Shown: positions 32,042-41,118, numbered from the stretch's first letter. The stretch is DNA of 59,830 nucleotides from an uncultured Oscillospiraceae bacterium (GCA_947599875.1 CANQFV010000014.1:1-59830); one strand, 5' to 3'. Made by a program: numbers and translations. The notes: a model not told the origin generated them from the sequence alone.

Positions 32042-34102
32042 ATGCCGGAGCTTTTGGCCCCCGCCGGATCGGCGGAGGGGGTCGCCGCCGCCGTGCAAAG
32101 CGGCGCGGATGCCGTATACATGAGCTTTGACACCCTGGCCGCACGTCAGGCCTGGGAGCTTACGGAGGACGAGTTCGGCCGGGCCGTGCAGTTTGCCCAC
32201 GTCCGGGGCGTCAAGGTCTACGCCGTGCTGGACTCCTCCGTCACCGACGAGACACTCCCTCTCATTTTAGAGAACGCCCGCCGGGCCTCCCGGATGGGGG
32301 CGGACGCCCTGATCGCCGACGATCCGGGTCTGATCTGGTGCCTGCGCCGGATCCTGCCCAGTATGCCCCTCCACGCCGGGGACCGGCTGTGCGTCCACAG
32401 TCTGGACGGCGTCCGTGTCTGCGCGGCGATGGGCATCTCCCGGGTCTGTCTCAGCCGGGAGCTGAGCCGGGATCAGCTCGCCGCCATCTGTGAAAAATCC
32501 CCCATCCAGCTGGAGATCCCTGTCCACGGGCCTCTGTGCCCCGCTTTTGCCGGATCCTGCCTTCTCCCCGGCCTCAACGGCCCTGTGGGCGGCCCCTGCC
32601 CGGGGCTTTGCCGGGAGGGCTTTTCCTGCGACATCCGGGGCCGCCACCCCCTGGCCATGAAGGATCTCTGTCTGCTGGACGATTTGGACTTTCTCTCCAC
32701 CCTCCCCATCGCCGCCCTGCGCATAGAGGGGCGGGAGCGCCGGCCGGAGTATGTGGCCGCCGTCACGGGGGTGTACTCCCGGGCCGTGGGCACCGGGCGG
32801 CGTCCGTCGGAGGAGGACCGGGAGCTTATTCAAAACGCCTTCCCCGCCGCGGGCTTTACCGCGGGGTATCTGCGGGGTTCCGATATGACCACCATGCTTG
32901 GCCTTTCGGAGCGGGAGAGCCGCCAGGACTCCCCCTTCTACGCGGCCATACGGAAAAACTACCTGAACCGGGAATACCAGCGGGTGGACGTGACCTTTGA
33001 GGCCCAGCTGGATCTGGAGGGGCCGCTGAAGCTCACCGCCCGGGACGACCGGGGCAACGAGGCATATGCCGAGGGGGGCAGGTCGGAGCTGGCCTTCCAC
33101 ACGGAGATGACCCACACCCTCCTCCAGACGGAGCTTTTCAAAACCGGCGGCACGCCCTTTAAGTGCGCCGGCGTCTCCTCCCGGATCCAGAAGGGGATCT
33201 GGCTGGACCCCGCCCAGATCGCCCCTGTCCGGGACAGCGTCCTGGAGCAGCTGATGGAAAAGCGCTACACCGCCCAGACCCGTTCGGAGAGCCCCCTGCC
33301 GGAGCTTCCCCACATCCCGGGGCGGACGGATCCGCCGGTTCTCACCGTCTCCGTGCAAAAATGCTCACAGCTGTCGGCGCGTCTGCTGTCCCTGTCCCCG
33401 CCTGTGGTGTATCTGCCTCTGGAGGAGGCCGTCTCCGGGGACAAGCGGCTGGAGCCGTTTCTGGCCGACCCCAACATCTCCGTCTGCGCCGTCTTGCCCC
33501 CCGTCATCTACGATTCGGAGCTTGGCCGCGTCACGGAGCTGATGATGAAGGCCCGGCAGCTTGGCATCACGGAGGCGGCCGTGGGCAACTTGGGCCATGT
33601 GATCTTCGCAAAACGCCTGGGCTTTGAGGTGCGGGGCGATCTGGGCCTCCGGGTGCGCAACTCCACCTCCCTGGCGGTGCTGCTGAACCTGCGGCTGAGA
33701 TCCGCCGCCCTGACGCCGGAGCTTTCCGCGGCCAAGGTGCGGAGCATCGAGAAATATATGGACACGGAGATCCTGGTCTACGGCCGGATGCCCCTGATGG
33801 TGACGGCCGGATGCCTGATCCGCGCCCAGACGGGCGTCTGCTCCTGCGACAGCTTCAACGGCTTCCCCGACGCCTCCGGCTTCCTCAACCCCGTGACCCG
33901 GGGCTTCGGCTGCCGCAACACCCTGTGGAGCGCCCAGAAGCTCCACCTGGTCTCCCGCAGCCGCGAGTATCTCACCTCCGGCCTGTGGGGCGTCCGCCTG
34001 AATTTCACCACGGAAAACGCCCAGGAGTGCGTGCGCATCGCGGAGCGCTACCTGGAGCTTGGCTCCTACGAGCCGTCCAGCACCACCCAGGGCAACTATT
34101 GA
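32042..34102 (+). CDS. U32 family protein (RlhA/TrhP-like RNA hydroxylation, DUF3656)
   Basis: 686 aa. The N-terminal U32 domain starts MPELLAPAGSAEGVAAAVQSGADAVY and includes the cysteine cluster CPAFAGSCLLPG...CPGLCREGFSC (about 175-205), equivalent to the conserved HGxLCxxxSGxC region. The middle matches the DUF3656 insertion, followed by a second alpha/beta half and a C-terminal segment with Cys pairs (GVCSCDSFNG). U32 proteins were once called peptidases; characterised members act in prephenate-dependent hydroxylation of tRNA or 23S rRNA. Prephenate would be supplied by the aro locus. Start 32042 follows GGAAGGAGG. Confidence 0.85.
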   Translation: MPELLAPAGSAEGVAAAVQSGADAVYMSFDTLAARQAWELTEDEFGRAVQFAHVRGVKVYAVLDSSVTDETLPLILENARRASRMGADALIADDPGLIWCLRRILPSMPLHAGDRLCVHSLDGVRVCAAMGISRVCLSRELSRDQLAAICEKSPIQLEIPVHGPLCPAFAGSCLLPGLNGPVGGPCPGLCREGFSCDIRGRHPLAMKDLCLLDDLDFLSTLPIAALRIEGRERRPEYVAAVTGVYSRAVGTGRRPSEEDRELIQNAFPAAGFTAGYLRGSDMTTMLGLSERESRQDSPFYAAIRKNYLNREYQRVDVTFEAQLDLEGPLKLTARDDRGNEAYAEGGRSELAFHTEMTHTLLQTELFKTGGTPFKCAGVSSRIQKGIWLDPAQIAPVRDSVLEQLMEKRYTAQTRSESPLPELPHIPGRTDPPVLTVSVQKCSQLSARLLSLSPPVVYLPLEEAVSGDKRLEPFLADPNISVCAVLPPVIYDSELGRVTELMMKARQLGITEAAVGNLGHVIFAKRLGFEVRGDLGLRVRNSTSLAVLLNLRLRSAALTPELSAAKVRSIEKYMDTEILVYGRMPLMVTAGCLIRAQTGVCSCDSFNGFPDASGFLNPVTRGFGCRNTLWSAQKLHLVSRSREYLTSGLWGVRLNFTTENAQECVRIAERYLELGSYEPSSTTQGNY

Positions 34103-34175
34103 CGTCTCTCATCCCCCCGATTCAGAGCGCGGGCGGAGTCCCGGGGCGCGCCCCGGATAAGACAAGGAGAATTCT

Positions 34176-34766
34176 ATGATCGTACTGGCCTCCGCCTCCC
34201 CCAGGCGGCGTGAGCTTTTAACTAAAATGGGCATCCGCTCCTTTACCGTCCTCCCCGCCAGGACGGAGGAGCCCTTCGATCCCTCCCTCCCCCCGGGGCA
34301 GGCCCTCCAGCGCATCGCCCTGGGCAAGGCGCGGGACACGGCGTCCCGGGTCCCGGCGGGGGATATCGTGGTGGCGGCGGACACCCTGGTCTTTTTAGAC
34401 GGCGTCCCCCTGGGCAAGCCCCGGGATATCCGGGACGCGGAGCGTATGCTCCGGGCGCTGTCCGGCCGGGAACACCTGGTTGTCACCGGCATGGCCGTCC
34501 TGCGCGGCGGGGAGTGGCGCTGTGACCACGCGGTCACCCGTGTCAGGTTCCTCCCCCTGACGGAGGAGATGATCCGGTGGTATCTGTCCACCGGTGAGCC
34601 GATGGACAAGGCCGGGGCCTACGGCGTCCAGGGGATGGGCGGCCTTTTGGTGGACACCATCGACGGGGACTACTACAACGTGGTGGGTCTGCCCATCGCG
34701 AAGCTGGCGCCCATGCTCCTGTGGGCCGGCTGTGACGTTTTTGACGAAAGGGGTGGGGAAGCTTGA
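34176..34766 (+). CDS. maf: Maf family nucleotide pyrophosphatase
   Basis: 196 aa, normal length. Maf proteins hydrolyse non-canonical or m5U/pseudouridine-type nucleoside triphosphates and are linked to septum control. The ASASPRRRELL start, AADTLVFLDG, LGKPRD and KAGAYGVQGMG motifs with the catalytic acidic residue are present. It precedes mreC with a 4-nt overlap (TTGA), giving the classic Firmicutes maf-mre cluster; radC and mreB, often found between them, are missing here. Confidence 0.93.
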   Translation: MIVLASASPRRRELLTKMGIRSFTVLPARTEEPFDPSLPPGQALQRIALGKARDTASRVPAGDIVVAADTLVFLDGVPLGKPRDIRDAERMLRALSGREHLVVTGMAVLRGGEWRCDHAVTRVRFLPLTEEMIRWYLSTGEPMDKAGAYGVQGMGGLLVDTIDGDYYNVVGLPIAKLAPMLLWAGCDVFDERGGEA

Positions 34767-35602
34767 AGGAATTTATCTCCAAAAAAGGGATCTACATCGC
34801 CGTGGCGGCCGTGGTGGTGGCCATCGCGGCGGCCGTATCCGTGGCCCTGTCCGGCGGATCGGGCTTCGCGGCGCTGTTGTCCGAGCCGTTTTTCAAGCCG
34901 GTGAAGAGCGTTATGACAAGCCTCGTCTCCTCCCTGGAGCGGGTCTACGGCTACATGTACCGCTATGACGAGCTGGAGGCGGAGAACGCCCAGCTCAAGA
35001 CGGAGATCGCCAAGCTTGAGGAGGACTACCGGGAGTACACCCAGATCAGCGAGGAGAACGCCCGCCTGCGCACCCTTCTGGGCTTCTCCGAGCGGCACGA
35101 GGACATCGTCCTGGAGCCGGTCTCCGTCATCGCCTGGACGGCCAGCAATTTCTCCTCCTCCTTCACCATCAGCAAGGGCACGTCCTCCGGCCTGGAGATG
35201 GGGGACCCCGTGATCACGGAGGAGGGCTATCTGGTGGGGCAGATCACCTCCGTGACCTCCACCTCCGCCACCGTCACCACCGTCATCGACACCACGCTGA
35301 GCGTGGGCGCCCTCATCTACGAGACGGGGGAGACGGGCGTGGCCTCGGGGCAGTTTGACCTGTTCCCGGACGGCCTTCTCCGCCTGAGCTACATCGCGGA
35401 GAGCGGCAGCGTCCTCATCGGCGACACGGTGGTCACCTCCGGTTCCGGCGGCGTCTACCCCGCGGGATTGGTGATCGGGAAGGTCGTGAGCATCTCCGTG
35501 ACCTCCTCGGGCCTGGACCCCTACGCCGTCATCGCCCCCTCCGCCGACATCGCCGGCAGCGCCCACCTCTATGTGATCACCGACTTTGCCGTCAGCGAGT
35601 GA
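34763..35602 (+). CDS. mreC: Rod-shape-determining protein MreC
   Basis: 279 aa. One N-terminal transmembrane helix (about 8-28), a coiled coil (YDELEAENAQLKTEIAKLEEDYREY, about 70-98), then the two-barrel periplasmic-side domain with ISKGTSSGLEMGDPVI and GVYPAGLVIGKV. It scaffolds the elongasome with MreD and PBP2. The start is TTG overlapping the maf stop, after AAAGGGGTGGGG. mreB is absent at this locus, so either it is elsewhere or MreC/MreD work without it. Confidence 0.92.
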   Translation: MKEFISKKGIYIAVAAVVVAIAAAVSVALSGGSGFAALLSEPFFKPVKSVMTSLVSSLERVYGYMYRYDELEAENAQLKTEIAKLEEDYREYTQISEENARLRTLLGFSERHEDIVLEPVSVIAWTASNFSSSFTISKGTSSGLEMGDPVITEEGYLVGQITSVTSTSATVTTVIDTTLSVGALIYETGETGVASGQFDLFPDGLLRLSYIAESGSVLIGDTVVTSGSGGVYPAGLVIGKVVSISVTSSGLDPYAVIAPSADIAGSAHLYVITDFAVSE

Positions 35603-35611
35603 GGTGGGGAT

Positions 35612-36106
35612 ATGAGACGCGGCTCGACCATTCTCAGGATCATCATCCTGACGCCCTATCTGGCGCTTTTGTATATCTTCCAGTCCACGGTGTTCACCCA
35701 CCTCACCGTCTTCGGGGCCAAGCCCCTGATCCTGCCCCTGGCCGTGGCGGGGGTGGCCCTCTTTCGCGGGCGGGTGGACGGCGGCATCTTCGGTCTCTTC
35801 GCCGGGATACTCATGGATCTGGCCTACAACCAGAACACCATCCAGTTCACCCTGATCCTGGCCCTCACCGGCCTTCTGCTGGGGATCCTGTCCGACACCG
35901 TGATCGTCCAGGGCTTCCCCTCCTACCTGCTCATCTGTTTTCTGGAGCTGGCGGTCTGCTCCGCCTTCCAGATGCTGTCCCTCATGGTTCTCCGGGGCGC
36001 CCCGGCGTCCCTGCTCACGGGCATCGCCATCCGCCAGTCCCTGGCCACCCTGATCTTCACCTTCCCCATGTACTACATCTCCCGGTTTCTCTGCCGGGTG
36101 ATGTGA
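35612..36106 (+). CDS. mreD: Rod-shape-determining protein MreD
   Basis: 164 aa, a small polytopic membrane protein with about five predicted transmembrane helices (e.g. IILTPYLALLYIFQSTVF, LILPLAVAGVALF, LILALTGLLLGIL). It sits between mreC and the PBP2 gene as in most Firmicutes. The ATG at 35612 follows GAGGTGGGG nine bases after the mreC stop. An equally long overlapping frame from 35599 has none of this membrane character and is discarded. Confidence 0.88.
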   Translation: MRRGSTILRIIILTPYLALLYIFQSTVFTHLTVFGAKPLILPLAVAGVALFRGRVDGGIFGLFAGILMDLAYNQNTIQFTLILALTGLLLGILSDTVIVQGFPSYLLICFLELAVCSAFQMLSLMVLRGAPASLLTGIAIRQSLATLIFTFPMYYISRFLCRVM

Positions 36107-36132
36107 CGGCCCGTTGATCGGAGGTTATTTTC

Positions 36133-38241
36133 GTGGAAAAGTACATCAAAACATCCCGGATCGTCTCCCTGGCTCTGATTTTTGCCCTTTTACTGTCGGT
36201 GTACGGCCTGACCCTCTACCGGATCCAGGCCATCGACTCGGAGGCCATCCTCAGCGACACATCCAACCTCACCGCCTCCACGGTGACGGTGTACGCCGCC
36301 CGCGGCTCTATCTTAGACCGGTACGGGGTGCTGCTGGTGTCCGACCGGACGGTCTACGACGTGCGCATCGACCGGAACCGGCTTTTAAAGACCGACGACC
36401 CCAACGGGATCATCCTGAAGCTGATCAACGCCTGCCGCCAGTACGGCGTGGAATATAACGACATCTTCCCCGTGACCACCACGGCGCCCTTTGAGTACAG
36501 GGCCGACGCCACCTCCACCCAGAAAAGCTGGATGCGCGCCTATTTCACCTACTTCAAATCCAGCCTGAACGTGAAGGACACGGAAAATCCCGACGTGTCC
36601 GCCACCCAGCTGATCAGCTGGATGCGGGAACACTACGGCATCGACTACACCGTGGCGGCGGAGGACGCCCGGCGGATCATGGGCGTGCGCTACGGCCTGG
36701 AGATGCAGGCCGTGAACAACAGCGAATACATGTTCGCCAACGACATCCCGGCGGAGTTCCTCACCTTCGTGTCGGAGCAGAACCTCCCCGCCGTGTCCAT
36801 CCTGTCTCACTCGGAGCGCGAGTACCACACCGAGTACGCCGCCCACCTTCTGGGCTATTTGGGGGCGATGGACAAGGACGAGGTGGAGAAGTACGAGGCC
36901 CTGGGCTACCCCCGCAACGCCACCGTGGGCAAGACGGGGGTGGAGGCGGCCTTTGAGGAGTACCTCCACGGCACCGACGGGTCCGTCACCGTCTACACGG
37001 ACGAGACAGGCGCCGTCAACGACGTGGTGGAGAACAAGCCGGCCAAGGCCGGGAGCAACGTGTACCTCACCATCTCCCTGTCCCTGCAAAAGGCCGCGGA
37101 GGACGCCCTGCGCAACGCCATCTCCCAGATGAACGACACCCGCGTGGAGCAGGCCCAGGAGAAGGCCCGGGAGGAGAACACCACCTATGTGGAGCCGGAG
37201 CTGGCGGAGGGCGGCGCCGTGGTGGTCATGGACGTGCGCACCGGCGAGGTGCTGGCCCTGGCCAACTACCCCTCCTTCAACCTGGCCACCTTCTACGAGG
37301 ACTACTCCGTCAACGCCTCCAACCCCCTGCACCCCTTTAACAACCGGGCCTTAAACGGCCTTTACGAGCCAGGCTCCACTTACAAGCCCGTCACCGCCTT
37401 CGCCGCCCTGCGCAGCCACACCATCGCCCCGGACACCACTATCCTGGACGAGAGCGTCTTTCGTGAGTACGCCGAGCAGGGCTACTCCCCCCACTGCTGG
37501 ATCTACCCCGGCAGCCACGGGAGCATCAACGTGGTGCAGGCGCTGGAAAAATCCTGCAACTACTTCTTCTGGTCTGTGGCGGACAAGATGGGCATCACCC
37601 GCATCGCGGAGACGGCCCGCCTCTTCGGCCTGGGCTCCCCCACCGGCATCGAGCTGGGGGACTCCTCCGGCACCGTTGCCTCCCGGGAGTCCAAGCAGGA
37701 GCAGCAAAATGAGGGCTGGTGGGCCGCGGACACCCTTCTGGCCTGCATCGGTCAGAGTATCAACCGCTTCACCCCCATCCAGCTTGCCAACTACGCCGCC
37801 ACCATCGCCAACGGCGGCACCCACTACAACGCCACCGTCCTGCGCTCCGTCTCCAGCTTTGACTACACCAACGTGTTCATCCGCCGCACGCCCTCGGTGG
37901 AGAGCGTCATTGACGACTCGGAGGGCTACATCCCCCTGCTCCAGCAGGGGATGCGCGCCGTGGCCAAGACCGGTACGGCCGCTCAGGCCCTGTCCAACTA
38001 CCAGGTCCCCGTGGCCGCCAAAACCGGCACCGTCCAGCAGGACAACTCCGCCGTGAACGACGGCGTCTTCATCTGCTACGCCCCCGCCGATAACCCGGAG
38101 ATCGCCATCGCCGTGGTGGTGGAGAAGGGCGGCTCCGGCTCGGCCCTGATATCCATCGCCAAGGACGTGATGGACACCTACTTCGCCGGCACCTCCCAGA
38201 GCGTCTCCACCGTCTCCCCGGACAATTCACTTTTGAAGTGA
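36133..38241 (+). CDS. mrdA: Penicillin-binding protein 2 (class B transpeptidase)
   Basis: 702 aa. An N-terminal membrane anchor (about 8-28), a dimerisation/pedestal domain (AARGSILDRYG..., LLGYLGAMDKDE) and a transpeptidase domain. Active-site motifs: Ser415-Lys418 (GSTYKP), Ser474-Asn476 (SCN) and Lys630-Thr-Gly (AAKTGTVQ). A second KTG-like copy (VAKTGTAA) lies 18 residues earlier at 612, an apparent local duplication. The enzyme cross-links peptidoglycan during elongation, with MreC and MreD encoded just upstream. GTG start at 36133 follows CGGAGG. Only this member of the SEDS/PBP2 pair is here; no rodA is seen. Confidence 0.93.
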   Translation: MEKYIKTSRIVSLALIFALLLSVYGLTLYRIQAIDSEAILSDTSNLTASTVTVYAARGSILDRYGVLLVSDRTVYDVRIDRNRLLKTDDPNGIILKLINACRQYGVEYNDIFPVTTTAPFEYRADATSTQKSWMRAYFTYFKSSLNVKDTENPDVSATQLISWMREHYGIDYTVAAEDARRIMGVRYGLEMQAVNNSEYMFANDIPAEFLTFVSEQNLPAVSILSHSEREYHTEYAAHLLGYLGAMDKDEVEKYEALGYPRNATVGKTGVEAAFEEYLHGTDGSVTVYTDETGAVNDVVENKPAKAGSNVYLTISLSLQKAAEDALRNAISQMNDTRVEQAQEKAREENTTYVEPELAEGGAVVVMDVRTGEVLALANYPSFNLATFYEDYSVNASNPLHPFNNRALNGLYEPGSTYKPVTAFAALRSHTIAPDTTILDESVFREYAEQGYSPHCWIYPGSHGSINVVQALEKSCNYFFWSVADKMGITRIAETARLFGLGSPTGIELGDSSGTVASRESKQEQQNEGWWAADTLLACIGQSINRFTPIQLANYAATIANGGTHYNATVLRSVSSFDYTNVFIRRTPSVESVIDDSEGYIPLLQQGMRAVAKTGTAAQALSNYQVPVAAKTGTVQQDNSAVNDGVFICYAPADNPEIAIAVVVEKGGSGSALISIAKDVMDTYFAGTSQSVSTVSPDNSLLK

Positions 38242-38330
38242 ATTTGTAAGGAACTGGTCAAATGAGACAAATTTCTCCCACTTTTTCAGGGAAAAATCCG
38301 AAAAATGAATAAGATTCCCCTTTATTTCCC

Positions 38331-38359
38331 TTGCAAACTTGACACGGCTCATATATAAT
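38331..38359 (+). promoter_or_regulatory. Promoter of minD
   Basis: TTGCAA (38331-38336), 17 nt, TATAAT (38354-38359). The predicted start is only about 11 nt before the minD ATG, leaving a very short leader. Confidence 0.7.
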
Positions 38360-38376
38360 CTTACTTGGGGGTATGT

Positions 38377-39120
38377 ATGGGTACATCTATCGTTCTGACC
38401 TCCGGCAAGGGCGGCACCGGAAAAACCGCCTGCTGCGCCGCTATTTCCACGTTTCTGGCCTCCCTGGGCAGGTCTGTTGTGTGCGTGGACTGCGACGCGG
38501 CCATGCGCGATCTTGACCTGGCTCTGGGCCTTCCGGACAGCGCGCTGTGGGACTTTCTGGACGTGACGGAGGGCCGCGTTCCCCTGGAGGACGCCCTCAC
38601 CGCCCACCCTTCTCTGGAGAATTTGTGGTTTCTCGCCGCCCCCACCCGTCTCGTGGCGGGTGAGACAGAAATTGGGGATTTTCTCCGGCTCATCGGCCGG
38701 TTGAAGGAGCAGTTTGACTTCGTCCTTTTGGACTCCCCCGCCGGGATCGGCCAGGGCTTCCAGATGGCGGCCTCGGCGGCGGACATCGCCGTTATCGTGG
38801 CCACCGGGGACATCACAAGCCTCCGGGACGGCCAGCGCGCCGCGCAGGAGCTTCGCGCCCTGGGCGTGCCGGAGCTCAGGCTTCTGGTGAACCGCGTCCG
38901 TCCCCGCACCTTCCGCCGGATGCGGCGGGACATCGACCAGATCATCGACACGGTGGGCGCCCGCCTCATCGGCGTGGTGTCTGAGGACGCCGGTATCTCC
39001 CAGGCGCTGAACCGGGAGGAGCCGCTGATCACCTGCGGCGCCAGGGACGCCTGGGGTCAGCTGTACCGGATCGCCCGGCGTCTCAACGGGGAGAAGGTAC
39101 GTCTTGGCCGGATCCGCTGA
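38377..39120 (+). CDS. minD: MinD-type septum-site ATPase
   Basis: 247 aa. The deviant Walker A SGKGGTGKTACC near the N-terminus, the VDCDAAMRDLDLALGL switch and LLDSPAGIGQGFQMA match MinD/ParA ATPases; the D of LDSPAGI is a MinD hallmark. The C-terminus (LYRIARRLNG) could form the short amphipathic membrane helix. The start at 38377 follows a GGGGG site. minC and minE, normally adjacent, are not in the window, so its partner is unknown. It has its own promoter and lies before mgsA as in Clostridium. Confidence 0.85.
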   Translation: MGTSIVLTSGKGGTGKTACCAAISTFLASLGRSVVCVDCDAAMRDLDLALGLPDSALWDFLDVTEGRVPLEDALTAHPSLENLWFLAAPTRLVAGETEIGDFLRLIGRLKEQFDFVLLDSPAGIGQGFQMAASAADIAVIVATGDITSLRDGQRAAQELRALGVPELRLLVNRVRPRTFRRMRRDIDQIIDTVGARLIGVVSEDAGISQALNREEPLITCGARDAWGQLYRIARRLNGEKVRLGRIR

Positions 39121-39139
39121 AAAAGCGGCACGAGTTGAA

Positions 39140-39170
39140 TTTTCAAATATTCACGATTTCAAATATTCAA
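39140..39170 (+). promoter_or_regulatory. Tandem direct repeat upstream of mgsA
   Basis: TTTCAAATATTCA occurs twice, 17 nt apart, in an AT-rich patch between minD and mgsA. It may be an operator or a simple duplication. No clear promoter hexamers at good spacing. Confidence 0.3.
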
Positions 39171-39193
39171 AATATATGAAAGCTGGTGACGGG

Positions 39194-39595
39194 ATGAACA
39201 TCGCATTGATGGCGCACGACAGGAAGAAGGAACTGATGGTGCAGTTTTGCATCGCCTACTGCGGAATTCTCCAGGCACACTCTATTTGCGCGACGAACAC
39301 AACGGGGCGGCTTGTCAAGGATGCCACCGGGCTGCCCATTGATCTGTACCTGTCCTGCGACCAGGGCGGCGACCAGCAGATGGTGGCGCGGCTTGCGTAC
39401 AACGAACTGGACCTTGTGCTGTTTTTTGACGATCCCACCGACCCCCGTGGCATGGCGTCCGTGAACAAGATTGGGCGTCTTTGCGACCAGCAGAACGTGC
39501 CCTTCGCCACAAACGTGGCCACGGCCGAGGTTCTCATTCGGGGCCTGAAGGACGGCATGCTGGATTGGCGTGACATCGTCAACCCCAAAAATTAA
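39194..39595 (+). CDS. mgsA: Methylglyoxal synthase homologue with altered active site
   Basis: 133 aa, family length. The N-terminus (MNIALMAHDRKKELMVQF), TNTTGRLVKDATGL, GGDQQ and ATNVATAEVLI are unmistakably MgsA. His8 and Asp60 match catalytic His19 and Asp71 of the E. coli enzyme. However, the conserved segment normally reading RDPxxAxxHxPD is replaced by DDPTDPRGMASV (79-90): the His98 and Asp101 equivalents become Gly and Ser, with one residue deleted, and the SGPLGGD phosphate loop reads SCDQGGD. I infer reduced or changed activity. The start codon is fixed by homology; the ribosome site is weak. Confidence 0.82.
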   Translation: MNIALMAHDRKKELMVQFCIAYCGILQAHSICATNTTGRLVKDATGLPIDLYLSCDQGGDQQMVARLAYNELDLVLFFDDPTDPRGMASVNKIGRLCDQQNVPFATNVATAEVLIRGLKDGMLDWRDIVNPKN

Positions 39596-39613
39596 GACAC
39601 AGACCATTTTGTC

Positions 39614-39636
39614 CCGGCGGTCATCCCGACCGCCGG
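39614..39636 (+). terminator. Hairpin after mgsA
   Basis: A 9-bp perfect stem CCGGCGGTC/GACCGCCGG with a 5-nt loop, 19 nt past the stop, but no T-run follows. The rest of the 160-nt gap to hisS holds two more small hairpins (about 39690-39711 and GTGGGAT/ATCCCAC at 39718-39733). No T-box signature was seen. Confidence 0.4.
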
Positions 39637-39755
39637 CATTGAAAAGGCGGCGGGGCGGTGACAGGATCGGCCCGCTTCCCGGTTGTTCACCCCCGCTCAC
39701 CGGGCGGGGGATACTTGTGGGATGAATCCCACCCACACCAAGGAGGAATGGACTC

Positions 39756-41111
39756 TTGGAACGCGTCAAACCCCACATCCTGCCCGGCTTTATGGAGCTT
39801 ACCCCGTCCCGGCAGGCCCTGATGGAAAAAATCATGGAGACCATCCGCCAGGTCTACGCCCTCTACGGCTTCACCCCCCTGGATACCCCGGTCATCGAGG
39901 CGTCCGACGTGCTTCTGGCCAAGGGCGGCGGCGAGACGGAGAAGCAGATCTACCGCTTTTCCAAGGGGGACAGCGACCTCTCCCTGCGCTTTGACCTGAC
40001 AGTGCCCCTGGCCAGGTATGTGGCCATGAACTACGCCTCCCTCACCTTCCCCTTCCGCCGGTATCAGATCGGCAAGGTCTACCGGGGGGAGCGGCCCCAG
40101 CGCGGCCGTTTCCGGGAGTTTTACCAGGCGGACATCGACGTGATCGGCGACGGCAGCCTGGACATTATGAACGAGGCGGAGATCCCCTCCATCATCTACC
40201 AGGTCTTCACCCGCCTGGGCCTCACCCGCTTTGTGATCCGGGTAAACAACCGCAAGCTCCTCACCGGCTTTTACGATATGCTGGGCCTGGCGGACAAGTC
40301 CGCCGACATCATGCGCACCGTGGACAAGCTGGAGAAGATCGGCCCGGACAAGGTGCGGGACATCCTGTGCGGGGATCTGGCCGTTCCGGAGGACAGCGCC
40401 CGCCAGATTTTGGACTTCATGTCCATCCGCGGCAGCAATGACAGCGTCCTGGCGGCCCTGGCCGGTTACGCCGGGAGGAACCCCACCTTCGACCTGGGGG
40501 TCCGGGAGCTGGGCACCGTGGTCACCTATTTGAAGGACTTCGGCGTGCCGGAGGACCACTTCGCCGTGGATCTCACCATCGCCCGTGGCCTGGACTACTA
40601 CACCGGCACCGTGTATGAGACACAGCTCACCGACTACCCGGAGGTGGGTTCCGTATGCTCCGGCGGCCGTTACGACGACCTGGCCGGCTTCTACACGGAC
40701 AAGAAGCTCCCCGGCGTGGGCATCTCCATCGGCCTTACGCGCCTGTTCTTCATTTTGGACGACCGGTGCCTTCTCTCGGACAGGCTCGTCACCGCCCCGG
40801 CGGATGTGCTGATCCTCCCCATGACGGAGGACACCGCCCCCGCCGTCCGGCTGGCCACCCTGCTGCGGGAGTCGGGCATCCGCACCCAGATCTACACCGA
40901 ACCGAAAAAATTCAAGGCCAAGATGACCTACGCCGGCAGATTGGGCGTCCCCTTCGCCGCCATTCTGGGGGAGGACGAGATCGCCGCCGGCGCCGTCTCC
41001 GTGAAGGACATGACCACCGGCGTCCAGGAGACCGTGGCCGTGCCGGACGCCCCCGCCAGGATCCTGGCCGCCCTGTCCGCCTCCGGCGGCATCCGGCCCG
41101 TGAAGGGGTGA
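39756..41111 (+). CDS. hisS: Histidyl-tRNA synthetase
   Basis: 451 aa, a class II synthetase charging tRNA-His. Motif 2 region (RFDLTVPLARYVA, YQIGKVYRGERPQRGRFREFYQADID), histidine A-type motif ARGLDYYTGTVYE and motif 3 (GVGISIGLTRLF) are complete, with a C-terminal anticodon-binding domain. The start is TTG 39756, nine bases from AAGGAGG; a nearby ATG at 39748 is out of frame. A small membrane protein gene separates it from aspS, whereas hisS and aspS are directly adjacent in many Firmicutes. Confidence 0.94.
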   Translation: MERVKPHILPGFMELTPSRQALMEKIMETIRQVYALYGFTPLDTPVIEASDVLLAKGGGETEKQIYRFSKGDSDLSLRFDLTVPLARYVAMNYASLTFPFRRYQIGKVYRGERPQRGRFREFYQADIDVIGDGSLDIMNEAEIPSIIYQVFTRLGLTRFVIRVNNRKLLTGFYDMLGLADKSADIMRTVDKLEKIGPDKVRDILCGDLAVPEDSARQILDFMSIRGSNDSVLAALAGYAGRNPTFDLGVRELGTVVTYLKDFGVPEDHFAVDLTIARGLDYYTGTVYETQLTDYPEVGSVCSGGRYDDLAGFYTDKKLPGVGISIGLTRLFFILDDRCLLSDRLVTAPADVLILPMTEDTAPAVRLATLLRESGIRTQIYTEPKKFKAKMTYAGRLGVPFAAILGEDEIAAGAVSVKDMTTGVQETVAVPDAPARILAALSASGGIRPVKG

Positions 41112-41118
41112 GACGCCT

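Noticed and set aside
35599-36117. Alternative frame overlapping mreD
   Set aside because: The 35612 frame has transmembrane helices, a GAGGTGGGG site and correct synteny; this one is Arg/Pro/His-rich noise.
39596-39755. T-box riboswitch before hisS (also considered before asnB and aspS)
   Set aside because: No T-box consensus sequence or terminator/antiterminator pair was found; only small hairpins.
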